Of a stretch of DNA of 64,000 nt, positions 47,395 through 58,767 are shown in pieces. The notes under the pieces are model-generated. The model was not told the DNA's origin and searched no databases. It was given only the letters and a program-made list of their open reading frames with translations. Numbering within the stretch: the stretch's first letter is position 1; each line of letters begins with the position of its first letter. The stretch is from Echinochloa phyllopogon (lineage: Eukaryota > Streptophyta > Magnoliopsida > Poales > Poaceae), in NCBI GenBank assembly GCA_033239725.1, contig BTCW01000038.1:637501-701500 (forward strand), written 5' to 3'. Both the position numbers and the translations under genes were made by a program.

Positions 47395-48779
47395 TGACCA
47401 TCGATCGACCTGGAGCGGCCAAGCTAAAACACTACGGGAAACCCGACGTATGCCGAGTGTCCAGCCCTTTGCCGAGTGTATTCTGTCGGGCACTCGGCAA
47501 AGAAAGCCTTTGCCGAGTGCCCTTGGCAAGGCACTCGGCATACACGGGACACTCGGCAAAGAGGTGTTTTGCCGAGTGTCAGGCCAGCGACACTCGGCAA
47601 AGAGGTGTTTTGCCGAGTGTCAGGCCGGAGACACTCGGCAAAGAAGGCGCACGTGCTCGTCAGCCCCCCACGCACGCCACCGGCCGTTCGCGGCCGTTCG
47701 TAGCCGTTTGAATCGTCACAGTTTTGCCGAGTGTCCTCCAGCCGACACTCGGCAAAGAGGTGGCAAAAAAATTGAAAATTTGAAAAAATTTGAAAATTTG
47801 AAAATATTCTTAAAAAACTTGAAATTCAAACATAAAAGTTTGAAAATTTAAAAATATTTTTGTAAAACTTGGTGGGTTTGCCGAGTGTTTACCAAGCAAC
47901 ACTCGGCGAAGCTAGCCTTTGCCGAGTGTTCACCACTCGACACTCGGCGAAGCTATCCTTTGCCGAGTGTTTCTTGATAAACACTCGGCAAACTCAGGAC
48001 CTTTGTTTTTAAACTTATGTTTTTGGGGTCCAAACTTTATTTTTTTTCTAGTGATACTTGTCAAAGGCTCTTTATATCTTATGTGGAGTCTGTGGGAAAA
48101 GGTTGAGATGATTTTGAAAAGTTTATATATACGACCCTTTCCAATCGGAGCATATCCCCATAGAAGTTTCGGAGAGTTGAGAAGGAGACAGCTGGATTTC
48201 GAAACGAAGTGAAGTTGAATTAGAGTTTGAGTTCATAACTTTTTCTATAGGCAATAGATGACATAGATTGCTTCATTTGAAGTTATCATATTTTTCCAGA
48301 CCCATTTGATATTTTTTAAATTATTTCTACGCCCTTCTCCGCATGAAATAATAAAAGTTATGAAGAAATTATGAGCTATATAGGCATGAAATAATGAAAA
48401 CATTTCATTGAAGCATAGAATGTGCATTGTTGAATGTATTTGACAAGATATTTTGATATGTATTTGATCAAATTTGAAAAATTTGGTACGGCGCAAATGT
48501 TCTGGGAAATGTTTGCCGAGTGCTACACTCGGCAAAAAGGACCTTTGCCGAGTGTCAGGGAAGAGACACTCGGCAAATATGCCACGTGGGCTGGCCGGCC
48601 CGCGGCCACGCGGGCCACGTCACGCGCCCACGCGCCCCCGGCGCACCCCCCTCTTTGCCGAGTGTCGTAGATCTGACACTCGGCAAAGAGATCTTACTCA
48701 GATCTATTTGCCGAGTGTCAGATCTACGACACTCGGCAAAGAGGGGGGGTGCGCCGGGGGACTTAACCGCCCACGCGCC

Positions 48780-49440
48780 CCCCCGGCTCGCGCGCGCACA
48801 CACACACGCACTCCCTTACGCCCGCCGCCACCGCCGCACGGCCCGGCCGCCGCCGCCGCCCGCGCCCCGGCCGGCCACGCCCCGGCCGGCCCCGCCCGCG
48901 CCGCGCCCCGGCCGGCCCCGCCCGCGCCGCGCCCCGGCCGACCCCGCCCCGGCCGCCGCCTCCGCCCGCGCCCCGGCCGCCGCCGCCGCCGGCCCCGCCT
49001 CCGCCCGCGCCCCGGCCGGCCCCGCCTCCGCACGCGCCCCGGCCGGCCCCGCCCCGACCACGCCCCGGCCGGCCCCGCCCCGGCCGGCCCCGCCCGCGCC
49101 GCGCCCCGGCCGGCCCCACCCCGGCCGCCGCCTCCGCCCGCGCCCCGCTCCGGCCGGCCCCGCCCCGGCCGGCCGTCCCCGCCCACCCCGGCCGCCGCCT
49201 ATTACACCCGGCCCGCCCGCGCCGCGCCCCGGCCGTCCCCACCCCGGCCCCGCCCCGGCCTTGGCCGCCGGCTCATCCTCCTGTCCCCGCCGCCTCTCCG
49301 CCAACGGCCGTCGGTGCCCCTCCACCCATCCTGCCCCGGCGGTCGCGCAGGCGCGCCTCTCTGCCCCGGCCGTCGGCGCTCTCCGCCCGTCCTGCCCCGG
49401 CCTCCGACGCCTCTCCGGCCCCGACGAGCGACGCCGACGT
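48780..49440. repeat. GC-rich CCCCGGCCGG minisatellite inside the CACTA element
   Basis: Irregular repeats of CCCCGGCCGGCCCCGCC and GCCGCCGCC give long proline/arginine/alanine open frames in several phases on both strands. These are by-products of composition, not genes. Confidence 0.85.
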
Positions 49441-50149
49441 CGCCCCGTTCATCTTCTATTGGTGAGTGCGCTGCTCCTCTTCCTTGATCTGTCTCCAATG
49501 CAAATCGATGATTGTTTCCATACAAACATTTTCAATTTCTTGAATCCAACATAAATAAATGCAAATTGTTATAGGAATTGACGATTTATAGTTGTGAATG
49601 TGTATGTGGTACGTGATTGTGAATGCGGATTGTGAACATGGGACCAACAATATTTAATGTTTGAATTATTCGAAATATTGAACAATGTGGATGTATATGT
49701 CGGCCTTCGTGCCATGGTTATCTTTGTATATGTCGTTGTCGGCCTTCGTGCCGTGTTTTTTTGCAGGACGTGTGGTTTCAGAAACCTCCCCGTGTAGGGG
49801 AGGTGCTGCCGAATATTTTATTTGACAAAAATTTGATTGCTAGATTAGGTTGATGGTAATATGAAATTTATATCAAATCAAAATGCCAAATTTGATTGAT
49901 AGGTTGGGTTGATGCTAATATCAAATGCATGTCAATACCAAATTTTACAACAAACATTTCGGTTTTTTAGGGAGAGGCCCTTTGCACCGTCCTCAGCAAG
50001 CTTGTACGTAGCCCGTCCTCGGCTTGTAGCCCGTAGCCGTTCCCCGCCGTCTGCTCCGACACGAGCGTCACCGACTCGCCCGACGTCGAGCCCGTAGGTG
50101 AGCACATGCAAAACCATACCCCTCAGCATTTAATTCGTAGATTCATATT

Positions 50150-50325
50150 TAAGTTGTGTACCTTCTTCGTCTCTTGTATTTATCTTTACCGTGTGGCTTC
50201 TTTGCCATGTTCTTGCGTTTCCTACAGTAAATAAGACATCTTATTTACTGTAGGATACGCAAAGACATGACAAAGAATTCATACCGTACAGTTAAATACA
50301 ACAGGCCAAGATTGTGCACAACTGT
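50150..50325. repeat. Imperfect palindrome centred at about 50237
   Basis: TCCTACAGTAAATAAG and its complement CTTATTTACTGTAGGA surround a four-base centre. Weaker complementarity continues outward for 80-90 bases on each side (CTTCTTTGCCATG versus CATGACAAAGAAT, TTGTATTTA versus TAAATACAA). Confidence 0.8.
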
Positions 50326-50353
50326 GTCACGTAACCTATTTTGTTTTTTCGGG

Positions 50354-50693
50354 AGAAACGCCCTGCGCTGCTGCGCGGCGTCGACGGGCATCGGAGTCGC
50401 CCACACTGTGCACGAGGCATTGGTCCTCGACGACTTCGCCATGGAAGAGCTCCGATTCTACGAGGAAGGGGACTACTACAACCAAGGCATCAAGCTCCAT
50501 GACGACGAGAGCTACCTGAAGCTACTTTCAGGTAGCTCTCGTCCTCATGGAGCTTGAGGCCTTGGTTGTAGTAGTCCCCTTCCTCGTAGAATCGGAGCTC
50601 TTCCATGGCGAAGTCGTCGAGGACCAATGCCTCGTGCACCGTGTGGGCGACTCCGATGCCCGTCGACGCCGGGCAGCAGCGCAGGGCGTTTCT
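50354..50693. repeat. Near-perfect 167-bp inverted repeat of a captured sequence
   Basis: Arms 50354-50520 and 50527-50693 are inverted copies with about four mismatches and a six-base loop. Each arm encodes the same open stretch, GIGVAHTVHEALVLDDFAME, then LRFYEEGDYYNQG, on the strand that reads toward the centre. This looks like a piece of a host gene captured by the CACTA element and then duplicated head to head. The source gene is not recognised. Transcription through it would give a long hairpin RNA. Confidence 0.9.
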
Positions 50694-51097
50694 GCTGCCA
50701 TGGCCTAAATTTTTGCCGAGTGCCAGGACAGACACTCGGCAAACAAGTGTCGGCCCCAACCACCTTTGCCGAGTGCAACACTCGGCAAAACTTGGAGTCT
50801 TTGCCGAGTGTGGCACTCGGCAAAGGCCCCGTGAGCACTGACGGACGGCCCGCGAACGTCGCCGTGCCGTTCGCGGCCGTCCGTTAGTGCTTTATTTTGC
50901 CGAGTGTCGGCTTTTGCACTCGGCAAAACCTTTGCCGAGTGCCCGACAAAAGACACTCGGCAAAGGACCTGTTTGCCGACACGAGCTATGCCGTAACCCC
51001 TTTGCCGAGTGTAACACTCGGCAAAGGCTTTGCCGAGTGCATAACTGCCTTTGCCGAGTGCCCCTGGCACTCGGCAAACGTGGGGTTTCCCGTAGTG

Positions 51098-54000
51098 AAA
51101 GGAACGAAGAAGAGGACTCCGACACAGCTAGCGTTTGTGCCACGGAAGGAGGTAAGAGCATATCGGAGAATCTTTCGAAATTTTACTCTCTAAATCATCA
51201 TTTAGGAGTTATTTGCATAAAATTTATTTTCTATATCTTTTAACTTTCCAACAGTTTCTCTTATATCTTAGAGTCATTCTTATCTTCTGTATTTAACTAG
51301 TGAAAAATTCGGAATAAAAGATTGCTATATTTGGATGACCATTTAGATAAGATGTTAGAGGATAGTTTTTCACCAAAATCTCTATTCCTAGCATTTAGAA
51401 AGTACTAGAGTATGCCCGTACGTATGTTTATTTAGGGGTTATCATATATAGTTGTGATCTTATCTCTATTTTTTTCCTGGCAAGAATTCTGTGCCACATG
51501 TCACTTGCCCGCAACCTTCTCCATCACCGTGCAGTACATATACATACACATTAGTAGGTGTAGACCCGCTGCTCAGTCCAAATAGCATGCAAAATATAAC
51601 GCCCCTAGGATTTATCACTTCATGCGAAATATAATAGTATAAATCTGCACCTATATTGAGAAGTTGTCTCTCTTGGAGTCTTTTGTTAGTAGGTCCGTCG
51701 TCAATCGGCAATACACGAAAAATATAAAAGTGTTAGATCGTGCAAAATTGCACATATGTAGTATATATACATCCCTATAAATGAAAGGTAGGCCCTTACG
51801 CGTTCAGGATCAGCGTGATATCTCCTGAGACATTTCATAATTTCACACATATAGTACCCGTAGTATACAGTACCAGGTGGTTGCTTGTGGCATGAAAAGT
51901 TTGTGTGTATACTGATTTCTTCTTTCTTTGTGGTCAGGATTAGGTTTCCCTCCACTCTTAATGTATTGTTAGTAAGCCCTATTTTGAAAGATTGAGAAGT
52001 TAGTTTTGAAAAATCAAAGGGAATGATATATATATATATATCCCCCTCACGAACTTCCTCCCGACCCGGTTTTTTCGGCATAGACCCCGCGCCCCGTTCC
52101 CGGTTTTTTTCCACCGCTTAGGGCAGAGTCGCTGCAGATGCGGTTTTGCAGGAGATTACGTGCTGTCTTTTTAGAGCCCGATCTAAAATAAGTCTCGTGC
52201 ACAAAGGGAATGGAAGGAATCGGTAAAATAACTGCTCACTCAGATCGAGGCTTGAAAAGGGCGGAGAGATTGACGGGCTGAGGGATCATGTGCGCCCTCA
52301 CCTGCGGAGGGCGGAGAGGCTGGCGGGCCAAGGTGTGTGCCGTCACCTACGACGGGCACGTCACCTACGACGGGCAGAATCAAATCACGGGAGAATACCT
52401 CCATAGATTGGAACCAAATCATGGACATTCGATCTGCAAATTTAAACGTAAAAATCAAAATGTGTATCAATTAATCACTGGCACAACAATTAAGGGAAAT
52501 AACCTTAACGGCATGCGGCGGTGGTGGATCTGGCGGCCGACGGAGGGGGCGGCTCGAGAGCATCGTGCCGTCGTCGTCCTCCTGTCCGCCCAGCTGCCGC
52601 GGCACGACGCCCGGGCATGGGGCCGGGGGCGGCGGCGACAAAACGGGGTCCACGCGTGCGGACGACCGGGGCAGCGGCGACTCCGCGAGGCGGAGGCGGG
52701 CGTGGGGATGGGAGCGGCGGTGACAGAACGGGATCCAGGCGGGTGGGGCGTGGGCGGCGGTGGAGGCAGAGCGGAGTAGGCTCGGGACGGGCTGAGAAAA
52801 AAAAATTGGCGCCGATTGTGGGACGATGGGAGGACCGGGGGAGAAAAAAAAGAAAAAAACTAGACAGGTGCGGGGAGCGGATGGCGCGTGGGAATGTCGG
52901 AGAGCAGGGTGGCTCGTGTATGGAATATTATTCCATACCTAGGGTGTAGAATATACATATTATATATATATATATTATAAAGAGTAATAGGACAAACCAA
53001 ATATCTTCCGGCGGATCACTTATATTAATCAACTGGAACTGGAGGTTTGTCGGTGAGCTAATCGATCAGCTGTCAGAAACTAATGGCACTACTACACCAC
53101 AGTGTGACCAATGACGAGACCTCTGGCGATGGAGTCCCGATCCAGTGGCCACACCGATCGCGCGCGGCTTGTTCCGCACAAGCTCCGATCCCCTTCGCAT
53201 CGTCGATCCCTTGTCCTGTCGTCCCCGATCGGTTGGTGTGCACACGCACGTCACGGAGGACGAAAGCCGATAGAACGGAGCTCCGGCGTGCCGGCCGGGC
53301 CCGCGGCGGTTGCAACCAACCGATCGAGCATGTGCAGCCGGCGTGGCGCGCGGCCCTACCCGCGGCCGGCCGGCCTGCTATGCCGTGCGCACATGCATAA
53401 TGCATGGTGTACGTGGTGGTGGCCGCACGCGCGTCAGGGTTACCTGCTCACGGCCTGCAGCGTCGTCCAAGCCTCTGTGTGTCCAAATATAATAGCATGA
53501 CATTATTGCCAACTCGCATCGACGCTTCTGAGCAACAGAGCATGTTACGATCGTATACTTCAATTCGCTTCCGATCACAATTATGCGGATGCTATGAAGT
53601 TTGTCTCACAATTTTAAATAAATAATGAAAGGAGTGGTAGAAAAACTAAACGCTCGCCTTACTCTTGAATTTCATACCATAAATCTAAAACACATGACAT
53701 ACTCCTCTTGATCGGATCTAAGGAGATTATCCAAAGAGTAAGGAGATCAATTTCATGCCATCAACCAAGCAGCTCTAAAATCACGTCATGTGCATGCATG
53801 CGTGGGTCCTCGTCCCAATCTTTACCCGCCATTTGGCCATGGCGCCGTTCATGCAAAGATTCGTCAAGCCGTCGTAGCCAAATCCATTTGCGTTCCTGGC
53901 TTTCTGGGCGCGCGCCGCGGGCTCGATCGATGGACGTCGGCCGCCTCCGATGATGAAGCTGGTCTCGTTGTTCTCCGCATGGGCTCGCGGATGATGCCAA

Positions 54001-54465
54001 CCAGGTTCGTCTTGATGTTCCTCGCACGAGCCACCGCAACAACCGCAAACTGGAGGATGAAGCTGGCATCATCGTCACGCTTCCTCGTGTGAGCCACCGC
54101 TAATCAATATACTCCGACCTTACTAACATGCAGTAGTATGTGTGCATACTCGATTGTGATTTGAGTATCTACGTAGTGTACGTTGGCATACACTTTTTGC
54201 CACAAATATAAATATAGTATTCACACCTATGCCAGGCATGCATGAATACACCGATCAGACTAGAAACATACCCCTACCCGTCCCCCATACTACGTACATG
54301 TATGAACGCATACTGCTGCCACTAATATACGAGTATACGTCAGCTCCAACAAACCCAATAAAGGATGTCCTCCTGCTGATGTTCACTATAATAAAGGATG
54401 TCCTCCTGCTCACGCGATCGATGCTTCCCGGCCTGACGGAGTGTGTGCTATAGCTGCCACACATA
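51098..54465. other. Intergenic DNA
   Basis: No gene is recognised in 3.4 kb. There are GC-rich patches at 52510-52900 and 53130-53400, a TA-rich stretch near 52960-52977, a TGGAATATTATTCCA palindrome near 52920, and a direct repeat AATAAAGGATGTCCTCCTGCT near 54357 and 54390. Open frames here (51701-52114 minus, 53864-54097 minus) lack recognisable content. Confidence 0.45.
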
Positions 54466-54589
54466 CCAACAACACACGCACCACCTAGTCGGCCGGCCTC
54501 CTATAAATTAGACCACACTGTTTGAGTTCTCCAACAACACACGCACCACCTAGCCGGCCGGCCTCCTATAAATTAGACCACACTGTTTG
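54466..54589 (+). promoter_or_regulatory. Tandemly duplicated core promoter of the PhzF-like gene
   Basis: A 65-bp unit starting CCAACAACACACGCACCACC occurs at 54466-54530 and again at 54531-54589 with one substitution. Each copy carries GGCCGGCC and a TATA box (TATAAAT at 54502 and 54567). The proximal TATA box lies about 106 bp upstream of the ATG at 54673. Two potential transcription starts 65 bp apart follow. Confidence 0.85.
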
Positions 54590-54672
54590 CAGAACTCAGA
54601 AGGGACGATCACCCAGGGAAGCCATAACCCAGGGAAGCACCGGAGAGCTTGCTTCGCGGCCGCAAGAGAACA

Positions 54673-57416
54673 ATGGCCAGCAACAAACCCCTCCGATTCG
54701 GCGTGGTCGGTACTGCACTTTGTTTCGCAGCCATATTGCATGATTGCTTGTCTTCTAAATTGCGTCTTGTCGCAGGTGGACGCCTTCGCGGCGGAGGCGT
54801 TCAAGGGCAACCCGGCCGCGGTGTGCCTCCTGGAGAACGCCGCCAAGGCCACGGACGAGCGGTGGCTGCAGGCCGTCGCCGCTGAGTTCAACCTCCCCAT
54901 GACCGCCTTCCTCCTCCGCGACGGCACCGCCCCGCGATTCCAGCTCCGATGGTTCACCCCCATCACGGAGGTACATACCCGGTCAGACCATCCACCTTCC
55001 AACCAGGTCGTTCTCACTATGTGAAAACCTCAAATTGGTAACGGGCATAGATGGCCTTTGGTCACGGGCATAGCGCCCGTTACCGATCTAGCGTTACAAA
55101 TGACCGAACAAAGGTAACGGGCAAACGCCCGTTACTGATAACACCAATTTGTAACGGACGTAGATCAAAGGCCGTTACCAAAAATGCTTACCAGTAACCT
55201 GAAATGGTTGTTTCTTTGGGCCCACAGAGATCTTTGGTAACGGGCTTCACATGACACCCGTTACAAATATGCAGTTTTGTAACGGATTTTTAACAAAGCC
55301 CGTTACCTTTGTACCTTATCTGTAACGGATGTTTTGTTGCGTCCGTTACAAATAACAGTGTCGGTAACGGTCGCGGTCGATGTCCGCCGGAACCTTCAGC
55401 GACGCCGGCGTGGAAGTAGCAGCAGCAGGACACGTCGAGCAGCAGCGCCACCGCGCCCCTGCCTGACGGCGGTGAAGCCGAGCGCGGCCGTAGCCGCGGC
55501 GACGGCGGGGAGGACGGCTGCTGCAGTGAAAATTATTGAGCTCAGACTCTGGTAACGGGCATCAACGGACACAGTAACAACGCTCTATCAGTAACGGGCA
55601 TCAAATGGAAATCGGTAATGCACGTTACTAGTAGTGACAGCTAGGTTCGATCACTGCCCTGTCGGTAACGGTCCTTAAGAGACCATTACCGATACGTCAG
55701 TGATCAGTAACGAACAATAAAAGACCGTTACCGATGGGTATAACATTCGTAACGGACGCATCTTAACGTCCGTTACAAAGGATGCAAGTAACGGGCATTT
55801 ATTAAGCCCGTTACCAGAAGTCCGCATCGGTAACGGACGTTGCGGAGGCGAGGTTGGGGTCGGGCTTGCCGACCTTATGGGTAACGGGCGCGAAACAACG
55901 TCCGTTATGGATGTTTAGCCTTGTAACGGGCATCAATGGTCCGTTACAAATGTTGCGTGACCGATTTGAGGTTTTCACGTAGTGTCTTCTCTTGAATTAA
56001 TGTATCATGACGCCGCCATTCCAGGTAGCGCTCTGCGGCCACGCGACGCTGGCCTCCGCGCACTTCCTCTTCACCTCCGTCCTCGCGGAACACGACTCGG
56101 TGGTCGAGTTTGCGACCAGCTCTGGGATTCTCACCGCTAAGAAGTTTCCTGCATCAGAGGGCGTCTCCGGTAAGGGGAAACTGTTCATCGAGCTGGACCT
56201 CCCCATGATTGGCCTTCTCGAGTGCCCTAACAACGAGCTGCCGTACATCCCCAAGACCTTGAACGGGGCTTCCATCGTTAGCGTCCACAAGTCGGCGACC
56301 CCTGGTGACCTCATTGTAAGCTCCTCTCAAACTTGTTGCTTGAGTGTCAACATTTCAATTCGCATTGCTTTCGAGTAATTGACTGAATGAAAACTTCGAT
56401 GCGGCTTTCAGGTGGAACTCTCCTCAGGAAAAGAAGTTGTTGATATCATTCCTGACATCGATGAAATTAAAAATTGTTCGGGCAGAGGCGTTATCATTAC
56501 GGGACCTGCACCCGCCGGATCTGATTATGATTTTTTTACGCGTTTCTTCTATCCGAAATGCGGCATAGATGAGGTGATGTCATAATCTTAGTCCCAAGCC
56601 GTCTACTGAAAGTACATGAATTGCTCAACTTACTATGCAACATTTACTATTTTAGTGTCAAAAAGTTATATGAAATTGCTGCATGATATCCTCTGAAGAT
56701 GTAACTCTGTGACATTTCTTGTACGCTTTGTCAGTATTTATATATGGCATAGCTTATGCTGTGTTTTCTTCTAGTACAGCATGTCATCAACCCTGAGTCA
56801 TGTAACAAAAATAACAGATATTTATTTAATGTGAGATCAGAATCCATATGGACCGCATAGACTGAGAATAATCTACCAATTATCTATTTTGTATCATAAA
56901 AAATTGTATTCCATTTTGTGAGGCATGCATTATCTTACAAACACAATGCTGAAAAAAAATAACCTTGTGTAAAACACAACATTGTGAACAGCCAAGATGC
57001 ATTTTCTTATGAATGTTTCTCGCTGGTGCAATGCTGTTTTGACATCCATCCTTGACTTTATTTGGTTTCTGTACTTGTGGCAGCAAACTTCCTCAATATA
57101 TTGTAACCTTTCTCCATAATCTCTATACCTTGATAGGATCCTGTTTGTGGTAGTGCTCATTGTGTTTTAGCACCCTACTGGGGTGGGAAGCTGGGGAAAC
57201 AAAAGATGACAGCATTTCAAGTATGTCCTTGCAGTACCGCTTTAATATGTGCTCAATCAACCATCACGTTTCTTTTGTCGACTTTCAAATTTATCCATAT
57301 ATCATCAGGTATCTCCAAGGACCGGAATATTATATCTGGAATTGGATGCTGCAGCGAGGAGAGTGCGGATTCAGGGTGAGGCTGTCACTGTGATGACTGG
57401 TACCCTGCTAGCCTAG
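54673..57416 (+). CDS. PhzF-family (phenazine biosynthesis-like) isomerase, six exons, complete
   Basis: Exons 54673-54705, 54776-54970, 56025-56315, 56412-56573, 57137-57220 and 57309-57416 all join in phase 0 and give 290 residues, the usual size. Family motifs are VDAFAAEAFKGNPAAVCLLE at the N-terminus, GHATLASAHFL in the middle and DPVCGSAHCVLAPYWGGKLG near the C-terminus. PhzF proteins are two-fold pseudo-symmetric isomerases of the diaminopimelate-epimerase fold; plant members are cytosolic and their substrate is unknown. Where bacterial PhzF has its catalytic Glu (NLSET), this protein reads NLPMT. The exon 1 donor (GTG-GTCGGT) is chosen because it restores FGVVDAFA. Intron 2 is enlarged by a 970-bp CACTA element, and the core promoter is duplicated. 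There are no stops or frameshifts. Confidence 0.93.
55015..55984. mobile_element. Miniature CACTA element in intron 2 of the PhzF gene
   Basis: The ends CACTATGTGAAAACCTCAAAT and, inverted, CACTACGTGAAAACCTCAAAT are flanked by the target duplication TCT on both sides. The interior has many GTAACGGGC / GCCCGTTAC and GTAACGGAC words in both orientations, and no coding sequence. The subterminal word differs from the GCCGAGTG elements nearby, so it is a different CACTA family. Confidence 0.95.
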
Positions 57417-57701
57417 CATCTCCTCATATATGTTTCGAAATCAGAACTTGTTTGTCATTTGAACTTGTCTTATAAACTTGTAATAATTTGTACGGATCAT
57501 GTATGGACTTGTGGGACTTAAGATTTATGAAATTCTTTTTTTAATATTTATTATTCCATTTATATTTGATGAGTAGCTAGATGGGACCTTGATACTATTC
57601 AAACAATCAAACATGCTTACCTTCTCTTTCTTGCTAAGAACGTAACTGGTAGGATGTAAATAATATCCATCACCTCTCTTTTTCGGATGTAGATTATCTC
57701 A
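57417..57701. other. 3' region of the PhzF gene and spacer
   Basis: AT-rich DNA, probably the 3' UTR to about 57540, then undefined sequence at the edge of the truncated CACTA element. Nothing else is seen. Confidence 0.5.
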
Positions 57702-58767
57702 TAGCTTCATTTGTTTTAGGTCACGACGTGTTTCAATTGTATCCTTTGCCTTTTCATATATACCTAGGAAGCCAAGCAAATTCACACAAATATTCTTTGC
57801 CACGTGCATCACGTCGATTGAGTTTCGGACTTCTAGGACTTTCCAATAAGGTAACTCCCAAAATATAGATTTTTTCTTCCACATGGGGGCCCGACCATCC
57901 GGATCGTTCAGAACAGGTTGGCTACCAGAGCCCTTGCCAAAGAGTACATTCACATCCTTCATCACATCAAATACACGTTTACCACTATGATGAACGATCT
58001 TCTTCCAAACTTTCAAAATGCTTGCATTTATTTCTTAGTGGGTGGTTAGCAGGAAGAAATCTACGATGGCCCATATGCACGACCTTTCGACAGTGTTTCA
58101 AATGCATACTGCAAGTATCATCTAAACAGTGCGTGCAGGTTCGGTATCCCTTGTTTGTCTGTCCTGATAAATTACCAAGTGCGGACCAATCGTTGATGGT
58201 TACGAACAACAATGCTTGCAGATTGAAATGTTTATTTTTGTCCTCATCCCATATACGTACACTTGTTTCTAAGAGTTCGTCAACCAACGGTCTTAGGTAC
58301 ACATGCCGTTGCCGGGTTACTTTGGACCTTGGATAATTGTAAGCATCATAATGAACTTCTGCTTCGTGCACAACCAGGGTGGAAGGTTGAACATACACAA
58401 GATCACAGGCCAAGTGCTATGACCACTACTGAATTCACCGAAGGGATTGAACCCATCTGTACTTAAACCAAACCTTATGTTTCGTGCATCTTTCTCAAAC
58501 TCAGGGAACTCTCTATCAATTGTTCTCCACTGGGACCCATCAGCAGGGTGTCTGATCATTTCATCAGGCTTTAGTACCGGGTGGTAGCACCACCCGGTAC
58601 TAAATATTTCACAGCCAGCAACCGGTACTGATGACCGCCCTTTAGTACCGGGTGCGGGGCTCACAGTCAGGGCTAGCCGTTGGACCTGGTACTAATGCAA
58701 TCATTAGTACCGGGCCAAAAACTAACCGGTATTGAGGCCAGGGATCAAAGATCGTTTTTCAGTAGTG
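57540..58767 (-). mobile_element. Truncated CACTA element with TNP2 remnants
   Basis: The terminus at 58767, read inward on the minus strand, is CACTACTGAAAAACGATCTT, followed by AGTACCGG / CCGGTACT subterminal words (58570-58740). No matching terminus is found on the left, so the 57540 limit is approximate. The subterminal word distinguishes it from the other two CACTA families here. Confidence 0.75.
57702..58580 (-). pseudogene. CACTA transposase TNP2 (Transposase_21) fragment
   Basis: The minus strand reads DEMIRHPADGSQWR, FGLSTDGFNPFGEFSSGHST, a frameshift near 58320, LLFVTINDWSALGNLSGQ, VVHMGHRRFLPANHPLR, another break near 58000, DVNVLFGKGSGSQPV and RNSIDVMHVAKNICVNLLGF, ending RRDLKQMKL. 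The order matches the central part of TNP2 transposases; the N- and C-terminal parts are missing. At least two frame breaks make it inactive. Confidence 0.9.

Larger units (their letters stand above)
47430..51097. mobile_element. Complete non-autonomous CACTA transposon, 3.7 kb
   Basis: The left end CACTACGGGAAACCC and right end GGGTTTCCCGTAGTG are inverted repeats, flanked on both sides by the 3-bp target duplication AAA. Subterminal regions (47455-47990, 48515-48745 and 50715-51080) carry many TTTGCCGAGTG / CACTCGGCAAA words in both orientations. The interior has a GC-rich minisatellite (48780-49440), a stretch related to the start of the gene region of the element at 59904 (GGCCTTCGTGCC, TTTTTGCAGGA, TTTCAGAAACC at 49700-49790), and two inverted-repeat structures (50150-50693). 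No transposase is encoded, so movement would depend on an autonomous relative such as the element at 59904. Confidence 0.95.

Noticed and set aside
47455..47650. Regularly spaced GCCGAGTG repeats as a CRISPR-like array
   Set aside because: The repeats are in both orientations, irregularly spaced and lie inside CACTA termini of a plant genome; they are transposase-binding subterminal repeats.
46325..47851. A 508-codon plus ORF as a functional transporter with a novel C-terminus
   Set aside because: The last 180 codons are out of frame relative to the family and run into the CACTA element; the true C-terminus (PETRGRSL to FSK) lies in the adjacent frame, showing a one-base loss.
48474..49554. 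Long proline/arginine-rich ORFs of more than 300 codons on both strands
   Set aside because: They are by-products of the GC-rich minisatellite inside a CACTA element; open frames occur in several phases at once and none has a domain.
51701..52114. Minus-strand ORF of 137 codons
   Set aside because: AT-rich, includes a TATATATA-coded stretch, and no similarity to a known family is visible.
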